DNA from: a virus
Direction: 5' to 3' (one strand)
Virus record (IMG/VR): IMGVR_UViG_3300032770_000079
Span: 1 to 28,667 of that record
DNA length: 28,667 bases
The translations under genes and the position numbers were made by a program. Below, piece after piece: positions 28,160-28,667 of the stretch. A model generated the notes under the pieces. That model was given only the letters and a program-made list of their open reading frames with translations, was not told the DNA's origin and searched no databases. The number at the start of each line of letters is the position of its first letter. The first letter of the stretch is position 1.

Positions 28160-28667
28160 TGCCGGAGCGCGCTAGATTACCTTTCCTCCGAAGAGGAGCC
28201 TTAACTCAACAGGCCGTGGTGCCTGCTGAAGTTACCAATTTTATCCCTCGACCCAGATTAGATCCTTCCGGGGCTACTAATCCCAGTATTGCCAGCGCCA
28301 CCAATGCAGTGAGACATCGTATTCAAGACGGATACCCATCATTGGACACGAGCCCTGTACCCTTTAATATGGTTAGGCTCGAGAACCTGAGCGATCAGAT
28401 CGTCGGAGGAACGATCTTTCAGGTGCGCTATCAGGACGTTCCTACGCAGCGTTATATGAATGCTCAGGTAGTGCCGGGAACATTAGTCGCTTATTTGGAC
28501 GGGTCCTGGGCGCCGACTACGCCCACGGTTGATGTCAATTCCGACGGAAACTTTACGCTGCTGTCCGCACCGACGTCTCAGCTGCTGATTACCTATGCCT
28601 GGCAATATCTGAGCGATGGTGACATCCATCAGTTTCTAGACGAAGCTCGACAGTGGTTGCGTGAGTT
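28159..28667 (+). CDS. Head-tail connector-like protein (3' end outside window)
   Basis: ATG 28159 overlaps the preceding TAA. The frame runs without a stop to the end of the window, giving at least 169 residues. After a Pro/Arg-rich start (MPERARLPFLRRGAL) there is a helix-poor middle with NMVRLENLSDQIVGG and a beta domain (VVPGTLVAYLDGSWAPTTPTV). The visible end (DGDIHQFLDEARQWLRE) starts a helical region of the kind seen in phage connector or baseplate-attachment proteins. Function is inferred from context only. Confidence 0.65.
   Translation, partial: MPERARLPFLRRGALTQQAVVPAEVTNFIPRPRLDPSGATNPSIASATNAVRHRIQDGYPSLDTSPVPFNMVRLENLSDQIVGGTIFQVRYQDVPTQRYMNAQVVPGTLVAYLDGSWAPTTPTVDVNSDGNFTLLSAPTSQLLITYAWQYLSDGDIHQFLDEARQWLRE

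Noticed and set aside
1-28667. Search for tRNA genes, integrase and attachment sites
   Set aside because: No tRNA-like cloverleaf, recombinase motif or flanking direct repeat was noticed by eye. A tRNAscan-SE run would settle the tRNA point.

Overview
The window is a continuous stretch of the late (structural) region of a tailed double-stranded DNA phage or prophage. All convincing genes are on the + strand and packed head to tail, often with 1-8 base stop/start overlaps. Hallmark genes in order are: the end of a ParB-type/DNA-methyltransferase gene, terminase small subunit, terminase large subunit, portal, a MuF-like minor head protein, a capsid maturation protease fused to a scaffold, a decoration-like protein, the major capsid protein, and the first head-tail/baseplate-type proteins at the right edge. 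The host is not shown directly. Several accessory proteins carry Ig-like repeats and parallel beta-helix domains of a style common in soil Actinobacteria, especially Thermoleophilia/Solirubrobacterales, and the protease N-terminal region resembles actinophage capsid proteins. An actinobacterial host is therefore an inference. No tRNA, rRNA, CRISPR array, integrase or attachment site was seen.

Layout. (1) 1-1731: methyltransferase end, a small zinc-finger protein, terminase small subunit and a small helical protein. (2) 1731-4638: an insertion between the two terminase genes, with two unknown beta-rich proteins and a 663-residue beta-helix spike-like protein. (3) 4640-8826: terminase large subunit, two small proteins, and a large portal with a glycine-rich tail. 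(4) 8823-12792: an unusual island of small, mostly membrane-spanning proteins around the MuF-like gene. (5) 12793-12931: a gene-free gap with a strong 14-bp terminator-like hairpin. (6) 12932-18213: the capsid cassette, including a probable nested scaffold gene with its own ribosome binding site inside the protease gene, then a second hairpin. (7) 18284-20192: a HAD-phosphatase fusion and an unknown protein. (8) 20207-27604: an accessory surface module. It has two paralogous exported beta-helix proteins (one with a signal peptide and a Thr/Ser stalk, one with a lipoprotein signal), three other beta-rich proteins, and a protein made of 18 copies of a ~20-residue Ser/Asp/Thr repeat. (9) 27608-end: a baseplate-type protein and a partial neck-like protein.

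How it fits together: regions 1, 3, 5 and 6 are the DNA-packaging and head-building machinery. Regions 2 and 8 look like interchangeable receptor-binding or surface-modifying cargo set into the late operon with translational coupling kept. Base composition shifts sharply in part of region 8 (about 23740-26100 is much richer in G+C), which points to recent acquisition. The most unusual points are the phage-encoded exported/lipoprotein beta-helix pair, the 18-repeat protein, the membrane-protein island between portal and MuF, and the nested scaffold start.
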